Assembly: GCA_003649445.1 (NCBI GenBank)
Contig: QMRV01000034.1
Location: 1-24,771, forward strand
Length of the DNA: 24,771 nucleotides
Direction of reading: 5' to 3'
DNA from: Thermoprotei archaeon
GTDB taxonomy: Archaea; Thermoproteota; Thermoprotei; Thermofilales; B15-G2
Made by a program: the position numbers and the translations under genes. Positions 14,192 to 22,796 of this stretch are shown in pieces (the first letter of the stretch is position 1; each line of letters opens with the position of its first letter). The notes below the pieces were generated by a model. It did not search any database, was not told where the DNA came from, and worked only from the letters and a program-made list of their open reading frames with translations.

Positions 14192-15376
14192 GTGAGAGGA
14201 TTATTTAAGGTACCTACAGGCGAATATAGAATAATAGAAGACCTTATTGCAGTTGAAGAAAAAGCTAGAGTATATGTAGATTCATCGCTTTGGTGTATTC
14301 ACGGAGACTACAGCAAAGGAAAAATGTTTATCGACTCTTTATCAAAGCTAACAGCATCTTTCGTTCAATTACACCCAATAATGTTAGGATGGTTTGCAGA
14401 TCCTCATTTCACAGACTCTGTTCCACCTAATCCAGCTAAAATAGTAGATATCTTGTCTAAATGTAATCCTTCTCTCTCAATACTTATAGGAGATATCGTA
14501 AACGGCTCTGGCGAATATAGATCACCTTCAGTCCAGGAAAACTGGTTTAGCTGTGCCTGGAACTATATGAAAGATAAGCTCCCTAATATGCTCTGGGTTA
14601 AAGGAAACCACGATGTGGACCCGGGCTGCCAGTACTATTACGAGTGGTGCGAAAGACTATGGTGCTTTAAGGCAGGAGCCTTCAAGATAATAGCCTTCGA
14701 TACTTTCAGCGAAGAAGAAGTAATACCAGGTACAAGCCACTATTTTCTATCACTAAACGACTTACTGTGGCTTAAAAGAAGACTAACTGAAGATCCTTCA
14801 GCAAAAATAATTGTGGCTCACCACCCACTCGACCAGTGGTATCCTCACGCGGTAATGGTGTTTAAAAACACTAATATAGTCTGTACACTTACAGGACACA
14901 CGCATAAAGTTCTCTACAATAATCTACAAAACATAGATGTCTTAATAAACGGTTCAGCAGGCCCCGACTCTAAAGAACCTTACGCTAGCCTAACTCTATG
15001 CTACAAAGACGGCACATGTTCTTCCGTAGCAGTAGGCGAAGTAAGTATAGTAAAGAAAACTGATAAAGAGTACACTATTAAAGTAGATAAAGTAAAGCCC
15101 TTTAAAGAAAAAACACTAGTTCCAATACGAATAGTAGAAAAACTTGAGGGAAAACCCATAAACATTATACTTATGTGTACTCCAGGCAAAGAAGAATACT
15201 TAGCTATAGATGAAACAAAAATAGAGTCTTCTACATCCTTCTACGTACTAGGCCAAGGCATTAAAGCAGACACAGAGCCCTATGATACGTGGACATGTTT
15301 CTGCAGAAAAACTTGGGTAAGCTATTATGCTCGAAACAAAACATTAAAATACTCTATTATCAAAAATAATAAGTAA
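14192..15376 (+). CDS. Calcineurin-like metallophosphoesterase
   Basis: A two-metal phosphoesterase; substrate unknown. The five metal motifs are all seen: FADPHF (D-x-H), LIGDIVNG (G-D-x-x-N type), WVKGNHDVD (GNHD), IIVAHHPLD (HH) and TGHTHKV (GHTH), all within residues about 66-240. An N-terminal extension of about 65 residues and a C-terminal region of about 130 residues, mostly beta and cysteine-containing (several Cys, including CFCRK near the end), flank the catalytic core and match nothing I know. There is no clear signal peptide. The start is GTG at 14192, supported by the TATA-like box upstream. It is a single gene, with a 158-base gap before vapB. Confidence 0.85.
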   Translation: MRGLFKVPTGEYRIIEDLIAVEEKARVYVDSSLWCIHGDYSKGKMFIDSLSKLTASFVQLHPIMLGWFADPHFTDSVPPNPAKIVDILSKCNPSLSILIGDIVNGSGEYRSPSVQENWFSCAWNYMKDKLPNMLWVKGNHDVDPGCQYYYEWCERLWCFKAGAFKIIAFDTFSEEEVIPGTSHYFLSLNDLLWLKRRLTEDPSAKIIVAHHPLDQWYPHAVMVFKNTNIVCTLTGHTHKVLYNNLQNIDVLINGSAGPDSKEPYASLTLCYKDGTCSSVAVGEVSIVKKTDKEYTIKVDKVKPFKEKTLVPIRIVEKLEGKPINIILMCTPGKEEYLAIDETKIESSTSFYVLGQGIKADTEPYDTWTCFCRKTWVSYYARNKTLKYSIIKNNK

Positions 15377-15510
15377 TAAAGCCTAGCAAATACTACTCAT
15401 AGATACACAACATAAATTTTATATTTACAAGAAATATATGGAAATTACTTACTTTCAAATATTTAGTCAAACTTAAAACAAAACAGCATTAACACTTTGA
15501 TAGCTTCAGA

Positions 15511-15520
15511 ATATTTATAT
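15511..15520 (+). promoter_or_regulatory. TATA box of the vapBC operon
   Basis: ATATTTATAT at this position lies 24-33 bases upstream of GTG 15544. This fits a leaderless transcript starting at or just before that codon. The rest of the gap from 15377 is A/T-rich with no recognised element. Confidence 0.5.
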
Positions 15521-15543
15521 CTCCGAGACAACTAGTGCTCTCG

Positions 15544-15798
15544 GTGAATACTTTGCAGTCCGAAGTAATATTGAAAGTCGGAAAGAAGGGGGAAATTTAT
15601 ACGAGCAAAGAAGTTAGAAGAAAGGTAGGTATTAAAGAAGGCGGCAAAGTCAAAGCAATAGTTGAGAAAGGAAGACTCATAATAGAGCCTATTCCAACAA
15701 TAGAAGAAGTTATTAAAAAACATGTTATTGAACTAAGTCCCGAAGAAGCAGAAAAATTAAGTGAAGAAATTCAGAAAGAGGAAGAAATTTATGGATAA
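15544..15798 (+). CDS. vapB: AbrB/SpoVT-like antitoxin
   Basis: A small DNA-binding antitoxin of the swapped-hairpin AbrB fold. The signature VILKVGKKGEIYTSKEVRRK then VGIKEGGKVKAIVEKGRLII covers residues about 8-48; the acidic C-terminal tail (SPEEAEKLSEEIQKEEEIYG) would wrap the toxin. Such antitoxins neutralise PIN toxins and repress their own operon. GTG at 15544 is chosen from the promoter spacing; an in-frame GTG at 15535 would add three residues. Its stop overlaps the toxin gene by 8 bases (ATGGATAA), so the pair is co-translated. Confidence 0.82.
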   Translation: MNTLQSEVILKVGKKGEIYTSKEVRRKVGIKEGGKVKAIVEKGRLIIEPIPTIEEVIKKHVIELSPEEAEKLSEEIQKEEEIYG

Positions 15799-16255
15799 GC
15801 TGGTTCTAGACACTATGTATCTTCTTCCACTCTTCGGAATAAAAATAAAGCTTAAAGACTACGATAAACTATTTCCATTACTACTCAAAAACTATACAGT
15901 TTTATATAACCCTGTATCGGTAATTGAAGCTAAGTGGATTATACTTAAATTATGCAAGAAAAATCCTTCAAAGAAAATAATACTTTTAGAAGCATTTAGA
16001 GAAGGTCTTAAGGCTCTCCTAAATAGTAATATAAATCAAACAATTTTAACTAACTCTACTATAGAGAAAATAGCTGACGATCTCTTACTGAAAGCGGAGA
16101 TTAAAGACTACTTTGATAGAGTAATTTACGCTACAGCAACCTACTATCACGCTATACTGTTAACTGAAGATAAAGAACTCTTGGAAATAAATCATAAAGA
16201 TTTACCTAGACCTAAGAAAATAATATCATGGAATACTGTAATTAGAATGTTTTAA
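15791..16255 (+). CDS. vapC: PIN-domain ribonuclease toxin
   Basis: A PIN-domain protein paired with the AbrB-type antitoxin upstream. Candidate acidic metal ligands occur in the usual order: Asp7 in VLDTMYLLP, Glu in SVIEAKWII, Asp in DYFDRVIYATA and Glu/Asp in LLTEDKELL. PIN toxins cleave RNA, often tRNA or rRNA; the target here is unknown. ATG at 15791 is preferred over the more upstream in-frame ATG at 15761, which would lie deep inside vapB and add a lysine-rich stretch before the first beta strand. Length of 154 residues is typical. Confidence 0.85.
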   Translation: MDKLVLDTMYLLPLFGIKIKLKDYDKLFPLLLKNYTVLYNPVSVIEAKWIILKLCKKNPSKKIILLEAFREGLKALLNSNINQTILTNSTIEKIADDLLLKAEIKDYFDRVIYATATYYHAILLTEDKELLEINHKDLPRPKKIISWNTVIRMF

Positions 16256-16287
16256 ATAACTATAAAAAGAACTAAAATAGTTAAGTG

Positions 16288-16608
16288 TTAACATAATGAG
16301 CTATTCAGCCAGTCGATATATTCTTTATTTCCTGCTATAATGGGTAAAGCTATTATTTCGGGAACCTCGTAGCTGTGCTTTTCTTTTATAGCGTTAATTA
16401 GTTCCTCGAAGTAGTCTATTCTAGACTTTATTACTAGAAGACACTCTCTGCTCTCCTCTACTTTTCCTTTCCAAACATAGACTGAGGATATATCTTTTAT
16501 TATGTTAACACATGCAGCTAGACCCTTTTCTACAAGATAACGAGCTATTTCGGAAGCCTCTTTTTCACTAGAAGTAGTAACAAATACTACTATGTTTACT
16601 CCATTCAT
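16288..16608 (-). CDS. cutA: CutA divalent-ion tolerance family protein
   Basis: A small trimeric ferredoxin-fold protein linked to divalent metal tolerance; its precise role is unsettled. Features: VFVTTSSEKEASEIARYLVE, LAACVNI, the SVYVWKGKVEES strand-turn with the family Trp, and HSYEVPEIIALPI before the closing helix. 106 residues is the normal length. ATG at 16608 follows a GTG at 16611; either is possible. It is divergent from the THEP1 gene with a gap of about 80 bases. Confidence 0.93.
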   Translation of the reverse strand: MNGVNIVVFVTTSSEKEASEIARYLVEKGLAACVNIIKDISSVYVWKGKVEESRECLLVIKSRIDYFEELINAIKEKHSYEVPEIIALPIIAGNKEYIDWLNSSLC

Positions 16609-16688
16609 CACTATATTCTTGAAACTTTCTTCAAAAGTGTTGTGGAGTGAACTGTAAGCTATTATATTTCTGCCGCGTATTCTTTGGT

Positions 16689-17237
16689 GTGAACAAGAAG
16701 TGTTTCCTTATTACAGGTAGACCAGGTATCGGTAAAACTACAGCTATCTACAAGATAGCTGATATGCTTAGTAAAAGAGGCTATGTTGTAGGAGGCATGG
16801 TTACATTCGAAGTAAGAGAAAGAGGCAGAAGAGTTGGATTCAAGATAAGAGATCTTCTCGAAAACCGTGAGGGATGGTTAGCTCACGTAGAGTTTAAGTC
16901 TGGTCCTCGCGTAGGCAAATATACTGTTAACTTAAATGACTTGAATAATGTAGGTGTTCAGGCTATACTCAAGGCTGTCGAGAAAGCTGACGTAATATGT
17001 ATTGACGAAATAGGGCCTATGGAGCTTTATTTGAGAAAATTTAAAGACGCTGTTCTCATGGCATTTGACTCCGGGAAACCAGTAGTAGCTACTATCCATA
17101 TTAAAGCTGATAGAGATCCTTTCGCGAGATCTATTAAGAGGAGAAGTGATGTAGAGCTGTACGTTCTTAATTTAAGTAACAGAAATACTATTCCATCGCA
17201 GATATGTGAGAAAATACTGTCTCTTTTAGCTAAATAG
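16689..17237 (+). CDS. THEP1-type nucleoside-triphosphatase
   Basis: A P-loop NTP phosphatase of the THEP1 family (hydrolyses nucleoside triphosphates to diphosphates; biological role unclear). Walker A GRPGIGKTT appears close to the N-terminus, then GYVVGGMVTFEVRERGRRVG, the family segment VGKYTVNL, and Walker B VICIDEIGPMEL, followed by VVATIH. A longer frame exists from GTG 16647, but GTG at 16689 places the P-loop about 10 residues from the start as in relatives (182 residues). It ends two bases before the converging small gene. Confidence 0.88.
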   Translation: MNKKCFLITGRPGIGKTTAIYKIADMLSKRGYVVGGMVTFEVRERGRRVGFKIRDLLENREGWLAHVEFKSGPRVGKYTVNLNDLNNVGVQAILKAVEKADVICIDEIGPMELYLRKFKDAVLMAFDSGKPVVATIHIKADRDPFARSIKRRSDVELYVLNLSNRNTIPSQICEKILSLLAK

Positions 17238-17239
17238 TA

Positions 17240-17455
17240 TCAAGTAACTGTTGGTATTTTAGCCCTATAGGCTAAGTCCAAGAAATCGTTTACTTGTAGC
17301 CCAGCTAGTTTAGAAGCTGTTCTGAAGTCTCCTGTCTCAATATAGTATATTAGGGCGCTTTTAATGGGTTCTGGTTGACTATTAATAAAATTCCAGTCAG
17401 CACGCTTACGCCTAATTTCACGAGCCTTTTCTACATACTCCTTAACAGACTTCAC
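17240..17455 (-). CDS. Small helical protein, UPF0175-like
   Basis: A 71-residue protein. The N-terminal half is basic (EYVEKAREIRRKRADW); the C-terminal half (ALIYYIETGDFRTASKLAGL then VNDFLDLAYRAKIPTV) resembles the UPF0175 pattern of a helix-turn-helix ending in a Gly/Ala-rich helix and a final strand. UPF0175 proteins are often antitoxins beside a PIN or DUF3368 toxin, but no partner is seen on either side: downstream is converging THEP1, upstream an apparently gene-free stretch. An orphan antitoxin or small DNA-binding protein are both possible. Confidence 0.55.
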   Translation of the reverse strand: MKSVKEYVEKAREIRRKRADWNFINSQPEPIKSALIYYIETGDFRTASKLAGLQVNDFLDLAYRAKIPTVT

Positions 17456-17849
17456 AAGTTCTATTTTCTAACTAGAAGTATTTTAGCTATTCGTTAAATT
17501 TAACAGGTATTTAAATGCACGAGAAATATTGTTTCGCGGCTTTTGATAGAAAACAGCATACATAATGCTCTTAACTTTATTTACTCTCCTAATATACTTG
17601 CCTATAGCTCCTTTATTTAGTACAAAAAGTGTTGAAAGCAAAGTAGATGTTAAGGACTTACCTAAATTCTTCACTAAAGCAGCTTAATTTTAAACTGCTC
17701 TAAAACTACTTTAAGTAAATCATTTAAAGAAGAAATCGTTCAAGTGAAGCTGTGGAGAAAACTCTACTAATAGTTCTTAACTATTGTCTAGTCAGAGAAA
17801 AATCGTTAAAATAGGATTTAATATAGTTTGTGTACACTATTTACGTAGT
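17456..17849. other. Stretch without a confident gene
   Basis: About 390 bases of A/T-rich DNA. On the plus strand an ATG at 17565 opens a 40-codon frame ending at 17687 (begins MLLTLFTLLIYLPIAPLF), which would encode a tiny secreted or membrane peptide. On the minus strand 17674-17483 could encode 63 basic residues. They overlap and neither resembles a family, so at most one is real. 17688-17849 contains the MFS promoter area. No repeats, RNA genes or hairpins stood out. Confidence 0.4.
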
Positions 17850-19169
17850 ATGGCTCTACTAGAATATCTCGAGAAAACAGGTGTTAGACTTTTTCACATA
17901 AAGCTTCTAGTAATATGCTTTACTGTCTATGGGCTTGCAGCAATGAACATTATGCTTATTTCAGTAGCGTTACCTGTAATTAAATCCGATTGGAAACTAG
18001 ATCCGCTTGTAACTGGAATAATTTTAGCTTCAGGTTTTTTGGGAATGTTTATTGGTGCAGTAATGTCAGGTTATTTATCTGATGTTATAGGTAGAAAAAA
18101 GACTTTAATTATTATGGTCACTATTTCTTCGCTTTTTACTGCTATGAATGCTTTAGCGCTAGATCCTGCTACACTTTCTTTACTGAGAATTTTAGCTGGA
18201 GTAGGATTAGGAGGTACACTGATTTTACCAGGAGTATATTTGGCGGAGTATATTCCTAGTGAATATAGAGGAAGATTTGTTGGATTAACTGAAACAGCCT
18301 GGGTTTGGGGAGTTCTTGCAGATATTTTAGCAGGATACTTTATTATTCCAGCCTACGGTTGGAGACTTACTTTCTGCATAGCTCTCGCGCCTCTAGCTCT
18401 GCTCCCCTTTATTGTGAAGCACCTTCCAGAGTCTATAAGATATTTGCTTGAAAAGAAAAATATTCCCGAGCTTAAAAAAGTTTTAAAAAACTTAGGTCTT
18501 CCTGTAAACAATTTAAAATATATTGAAATAAAGTATGTTAAATTGACTTTTATTAAGGCTCTTCAAGAACTATTCAGCGTAAAATACTGGCATAGGACTC
18601 TTTTACTGTGGATTCTCTGGTCTTCGCTCATATATACTTACTATGGAATTTTTCTATGGCTTCCATCGATATACTACAGCAAACTCGGCTTCAAGATAAT
18701 AAAAACTCTTGAATGGACTCTCATAGTTACGTTGGCGCAAATTCCAGGCTACTATAGCGCAGTACTTTTACTTGATAAAATTGGCCGTAAACCTCTTTTA
18801 TCGACTTACTTGATTATAGCTGGTTTAGCGTGCTTGGTAATGAGTACTGCACATGACATAAACTCGATTCTGCTCTGTAGTATTGTTATATCCTTCTTTA
18901 ATTTGGGTGCTTGGTCTATTCTCTACGCATACACTCCCGAACTCTATCCTACAAGAGTCCGAGGTACTGGAGCTGGAGCAGCAAGTAGTGTTGGTAGAAT
19001 AGCTGGTATACTGGCTCCAGCTGTAACCGGGTACTTAATGGTTATTGCTGGAGAAGAATTAGTGTGGGCTTTTGCTGTATTTGCACTAGTTCACTGGATA
19101 GCTGGTTTCGCTATAATACTGCTGGGTGAAGAAACTAAAGGCAAGATACTTGAAGAAATAGCCGAGTAG
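17850..19169 (+). CDS. Major facilitator superfamily transporter
   Basis: A 12-helix secondary transporter, sugar-porter/aromatic-acid type. Motif A is present after helix 2 (GYLSDVIGRKKT) and its repeat after helix 8 (LLDKIGRKP); the sugar-porter marks AEYIPSEYRGR after helix 4, PESIRYLLEK at the start of the central loop and PELYPTRVRGTG in the second half are clear. The frame opens at 17784, but ATG at 17850 (MALLEYLEKTG) places the start near helix 1 as in relatives. The UroD-like gene follows after 12 bases in the same direction, so the substrate may be related to it, for example a methylated compound. The substrate cannot be read from sequence. Confidence 0.88.
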   Translation: MALLEYLEKTGVRLFHIKLLVICFTVYGLAAMNIMLISVALPVIKSDWKLDPLVTGIILASGFLGMFIGAVMSGYLSDVIGRKKTLIIMVTISSLFTAMNALALDPATLSLLRILAGVGLGGTLILPGVYLAEYIPSEYRGRFVGLTETAWVWGVLADILAGYFIIPAYGWRLTFCIALAPLALLPFIVKHLPESIRYLLEKKNIPELKKVLKNLGLPVNNLKYIEIKYVKLTFIKALQELFSVKYWHRTLLLWILWSSLIYTYYGIFLWLPSIYYSKLGFKIIKTLEWTLIVTLAQIPGYYSAVLLLDKIGRKPLLSTYLIIAGLACLVMSTAHDINSILLCSIVISFFNLGAWSILYAYTPELYPTRVRGTGAGAASSVGRIAGILAPAVTGYLMVIAGEELVWAFAVFALVHWIAGFAIILLGEETKGKILEEIAE

Positions 19170-19181
19170 TTCTATAAATGC

Positions 19182-20276
19182 TTGTTTATTTATAGAAATG
19201 TGCTTAAGCCTAGAGAAAGATGCATTAGGGCTGTAGAACACGAAGTACCTGATAGAGTTCCTCTAGTTTTGAGAATTAGGCCCGAGCCTTTAGAGAAGCT
19301 TAAGGAAGCTCTAGGTGTTAAAGATTATGATCACTTAGTAAAGGTGCTTGGAGTAGATATTGTAGGCACTGGTATAGGGCTTAAAGGAGGTTTTGAGCCT
19401 GAAGGCAAAGTTGAGTGGAAGGAAGAAGGCTATGTCGTTAAACGTATGGGCGATAAAGAAATTAGGAGAAGTATTTTCGGCTATGAGACAATATGGGTTC
19501 CTGGGAAAACTCACACATATACTTACTGCAAGTATCCTCTTCAGCACATGTCTCTCGAAGAATATCCTTGGCCCGAAGTTAGAGAAGAAGACTACGATAG
19601 AGTAGTAGAGTTCAAGAATAAGTATGAAGACTACTTTGTTTACGGCGGTGTTTTACAGTGTTTTGAGACTGCTTGGAAGCTTACAGGCTTTAATGAGTTC
19701 TTGAAGTTAATGATCATTGAGCCGAGTAAAGTAGAGTATATTCTTAGCAAACTATATAAGATAGCCGAAGAGCAGGCTAAGATTCTTCTTGATGCTGGTG
19801 TAGACGCTATAGTTAATGGAGATGACGTGGGTATGCAGAAAGGAATGATTATTTCTCCAGCTATGTGGAAAAAGTATCTTAAGCCGATATACGTTAAACT
19901 AGCAAATTTGGCTCACAAGAGAGGAGCATACTTTGTTTTTCACAGCGATGGCTGGATAGAGCCTATTATACCTGATTTAGTTGAAATAGGTGTAGATATA
20001 CTGAACCCTGTTCAGCCCGAGTGCATGGATGTCTATAAGCTTAAAGAACTTTATGGAGACAAGCTGTGTTTCGACGGAACAATATCTATTCAGAGAACAA
20101 TGCCTTTTGGTACTGTAGAAGATGTGGTGAGAGAAGTTAAAGAGAGAATAGAGAAACTTGGACCGACAGGTCTTATTCTAGGCCCTGGTCACTCTCTTCA
20201 GCCAGAAGTTCCTGTAGAAAATATTATTGCCTTATATAGGGCTGCCCACAAATACGGAGTATTTAAAACTATTTGA
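19182..20276 (+). CDS. Uroporphyrinogen decarboxylase-like (methyltransferase-type) protein
   Basis: A TIM-barrel protein of the URO-D superfamily. The opening ERCIRAVEHEVPDRVPL is the family start; further marks are the ETAWKLTGFNEFLKLMI segment, DAGVDAIVNGDDVG, FHSDGWIEPIIPDLVEIGVD then NPVQPE, LCFDGTISIQ and LGPGHSLQPEVP. Non-HemE members are mainly cobalamin-dependent methyltransferases (MtaA/MtbA-like or methylthiol/methoxy type); no other heme gene is here, so true HemE activity is unlikely. The start is TTG 19182 or GTG 19200; neither has a distinct ribosome site. It is in an apparent operon with the MFS transporter. No corrinoid protein is encoded nearby. It overlaps the converging pseudogene by 8 bases. 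Confidence 0.85.
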   Translation: MFIYRNVLKPRERCIRAVEHEVPDRVPLVLRIRPEPLEKLKEALGVKDYDHLVKVLGVDIVGTGIGLKGGFEPEGKVEWKEEGYVVKRMGDKEIRRSIFGYETIWVPGKTHTYTYCKYPLQHMSLEEYPWPEVREEDYDRVVEFKNKYEDYFVYGGVLQCFETAWKLTGFNEFLKLMIIEPSKVEYILSKLYKIAEEQAKILLDAGVDAIVNGDDVGMQKGMIISPAMWKKYLKPIYVKLANLAHKRGAYFVFHSDGWIEPIIPDLVEIGVDILNPVQPECMDVYKLKELYGDKLCFDGTISIQRTMPFGTVEDVVREVKERIEKLGPTGLILGPGHSLQPEVPVENIIALYRAAHKYGVFKTI

Positions 20277-21605
20277 ACTTAATGTTCTTTAGCTCTGCTA
20301 CTAGAAGAAAAAGCACAAGAGGAATTCTTCTCTTATTTAAGTCTAGTTCTTCTCTATCCAAGAGGACTATTTCCTTTATCTTGCCTACAGCTGATACTGT
20401 TTCTTTGAAAGGACTCCATGTTATTTCGAATCCCAGCGGCTTTCCATCGACCTTCACCATTAAGTCTACTTCAGCTCTATTTCTCCAGTAGTAGACTGTA
20501 TTCTCGTATACTTTCCTCCAGTCAATTAGCCTCAGTATGTGGGCTATGGCCGCTGCCTCAACTACATGCTCCTTTTTAATAGTGACGTCGCACCACTCCG
20601 AGAAAACAGTGTAAATAAACGGATCTATGAAACAGTATTTTCTCTCTTTCCTAGGAACTGGCTGTAGCCTGTATGGGTCTATGTATCTTAAGGCGATTAA
20701 GAGAAATAGATCTACTGCAAGCTGAATATATTCTTGGCACGTTGCTTTACTTACTCCCGCCTCTCTCGCAATTTTACTAATGAAATAGGAGACGGTGCTG
20801 CTTGAAGAAGATATGTTGAAATATCTTTAAATACTCCTATATTTCTTCCCGCTCTCTCTACATCGTATCTAATTGAAGCAAGTAAGCTTTCCGAAGCCCC
20901 TTTTTCTTCTCCAAAGCGCTCTAGTATGGAGAGAGGATATCCTCCGCACTCGATATACTCTAAGAAAACCCTGTTTAGTTCATGTAAGTAAGGCTCTATG
21001 AATAAACATGCTTCTAGTACTTCATTTAAATTTCTTGCCTTTACTTTAATCAAAGTATGCTTAATTTCGCTGTAAAGCTTTCTATTAGCTACCTGTAGAT
21101 ATTCTTTAAAAGATAGAGGAAGAAAGAATATGTCCTTGCCTAATCTTCTTCTGCCAGGAAATCTTTCAGTTTCTTTGAGTAACTTCATGCTAGATGATCC
21201 TGTTAAAAATATGTTGACATTTTTGAGAGCCCCTGTGTCAATTAGATACTTTATTGTTCTCCACCATTCTTTAACCATGTTTACTTCATCTAGAAACATT
21301 ACTTTTGATTCCTTAATACCCCAGGCTTGAGCGAGCCTTAAGTAGCTTTGAATAACTTCAAGTAATTCTTTGTAGTCACTTATAAGATCACATCTATAAT
21401 AGAATATTCTTCTAGCATCTATTTTATTCAATAATTTGCTTACAGCTATTTTAATTCCAGTAGTTTTACCTACTTGCCGTGGACCTATTATGAAATTTAA
21501 ATGAGTCCCTTCATCTCTAATAGAGCTTACTATAGTATTTACTTCCGAAGGCACCCACTTTACTTTCCTCTTAAGCCACTTAGAGTAATCCGGGTCTTCT
21601 TCTAT
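20269..21605 (-). pseudogene. AAA ATPase (AAA_14-DUF4143 type), broken by a frameshift and lacking a standard start
   Basis: From 21554 a frame encodes the ATPase: Walker A GPRQVGKT, Walker B KVMFLDEVNMV, sensor-like FLTGSSSMKLL. It stops early near 20751. The neighbouring frame continues from about 20769 to a TAA at 20269 with the rest: AREAGVSKATCQEYI, FIDPFIYTVFSEW, ENTVYYWRNRAEVDLMVKVD (nuclease-like DUF4143 part). Losing one base at about 20769 explains it. Upstream of GTG 21554 the frame still encodes a family N-terminus (IEEDPDYSKWLKRKVKWVP) to about 21605, then meets a stop with no ATG, GTG or TTG, so the original start also seems lost. Two lesions favour a true pseudogene. It is related to the intact gene at 7526-8842. 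Confidence 0.78.
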
Positions 21606-21645
21606 ACTTCCAGTCTACCAGGGGTTTACAGAATTTATAAACATC

Positions 21646-21664
21646 TGTTCACTATCACTGAACA
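21646..21664. promoter_or_regulatory. Small palindrome upstream of the radical SAM gene
   Basis: TGTTCA (21646-21651) and TGAACA (21659-21664) form a 6-base dyad with a 7-base centre, followed by A/T-rich TATA-like sequences (AATATTTAAA near 21667 and CAATATATC near 21698). The latter is about 27 bases before the ATG at 21731, fitting a leaderless promoter. The dyad could be an operator or chance. Confidence 0.3.
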
Positions 21665-21730
21665 AGAATATTTAAATCTAGTTTTCCGAAAGCAAACAAT
21701 ATATCAACTTACTCCTCTAGAAAACTAGAA

Positions 21731-22796
21731 ATGAAACACCCCGACTTAGTAATTAAGCCTTCTCCAATCATAGCCTCGTTGTGCTACTCTATATTCAGAA
21801 TAGAGCCTTACACTAGCTGCAGCTTCGGGTGCGTCTACTGCTATGGAAAATGGTATTTAAGTGAAACAGCGCCAAGACCTATAAAAGAGCACATTAAACT
21901 ATTCAATAAAGTAGCCAGGAGAATAAAGAAATATAACTTACACCCTTACCCCTTTAGACTCTCCACTCTAGTCGATCCCTTTCAAGAAATAGAGAAAACA
22001 CATAAAGTAAGCTACTTAGTGCTAAGCGTAGCTCTTAGACACGAGTACCCGATTATAGTGAATACTAAAAGCACACTAATAGCAGAAGATCCTTGGATAA
22101 CAGTTCTCAAAGAACTATCGACAAGAAATCTACTAGTAGTTCAATTTAGCTCGGCTTCCCCCTTCAAGATAGAAGAACTTGAACCTAAAGCCCCTTCATT
22201 TACTGAACTATTAGACTTAGCTAAAAACCTCTCTCGTGAAAAAGTACCCGTAGTATTTAGATATCAGCCACTTATCCCCGGATTAAGCGATATACCTGAA
22301 GTAATAGAAGATGCTTTCCGGGAACTAAAAAACGCTAATATAAAACATGTTATTGTAGAGTATTTAAGAACAAACATAGATCTGCTAAACCTCTTCAAAA
22401 AAACACGCACTAGACAAAACACCTTACACTCTCCACTGGAACGCCTACAGCGCATACTCGAAAATAATAAAACCTCCTTTAAGCTACAGAAAAGAAAAGC
22501 TTCTTGAAATAAAGAGTATAGCACGTGAAATAGGAATCAAAATAGCTACCTGTAAAGAACCTATTTTAATAGACAATACACCAGACTGCTGTAGCTTTTA
22601 CCTCTTCTCAAAATACCTGAAAAGAACTACTCTACGCGAAAAAGACAGTCAGTCAGCAGAAGTATTAGCCTATCCGCAGTCAAACATTAATTTAGAAAAA
22701 TATCCTAAAGTCATTAAAAAGGCTTTAAAATGGTATAATAGGGTTCTAAATAAAATAATTGAAAATAATCAAATCAAAATACTTGACTTCAGGTAG
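21731..22796 (+). pseudogene. Radical SAM protein (SplB-like), frameshifted near the C-terminus
   Basis: The N-terminal part carries the radical SAM 4Fe-4S site CSFGCVYCYG (C-x3-C-x2-C, about residues 30-37), and the barrel continues through STLVDPFQEIEKTH, IIVNTKST, LLVVQFSS and VVFRYQPLIPGLSD, similar to the spore-photoproduct-lyase-like COG1533 group. The first frame ends at 22507 in a short unrelated tail. Past the AAAA run at 22469-22472 the next frame reads on for about 107 codons (PPLSYRKEKLLEIKSIAREI, IATCKEP, TPDCCSFYLFSKYL, ending KILDFR) to a TAG at 22794, with a cysteine-containing C-terminal domain expected for this family. One extra A explains the split. The corrected end overlaps the converging transporter stop by 8 bases. 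It may be intact in reality if this is a homopolymer error. Confidence 0.75.
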
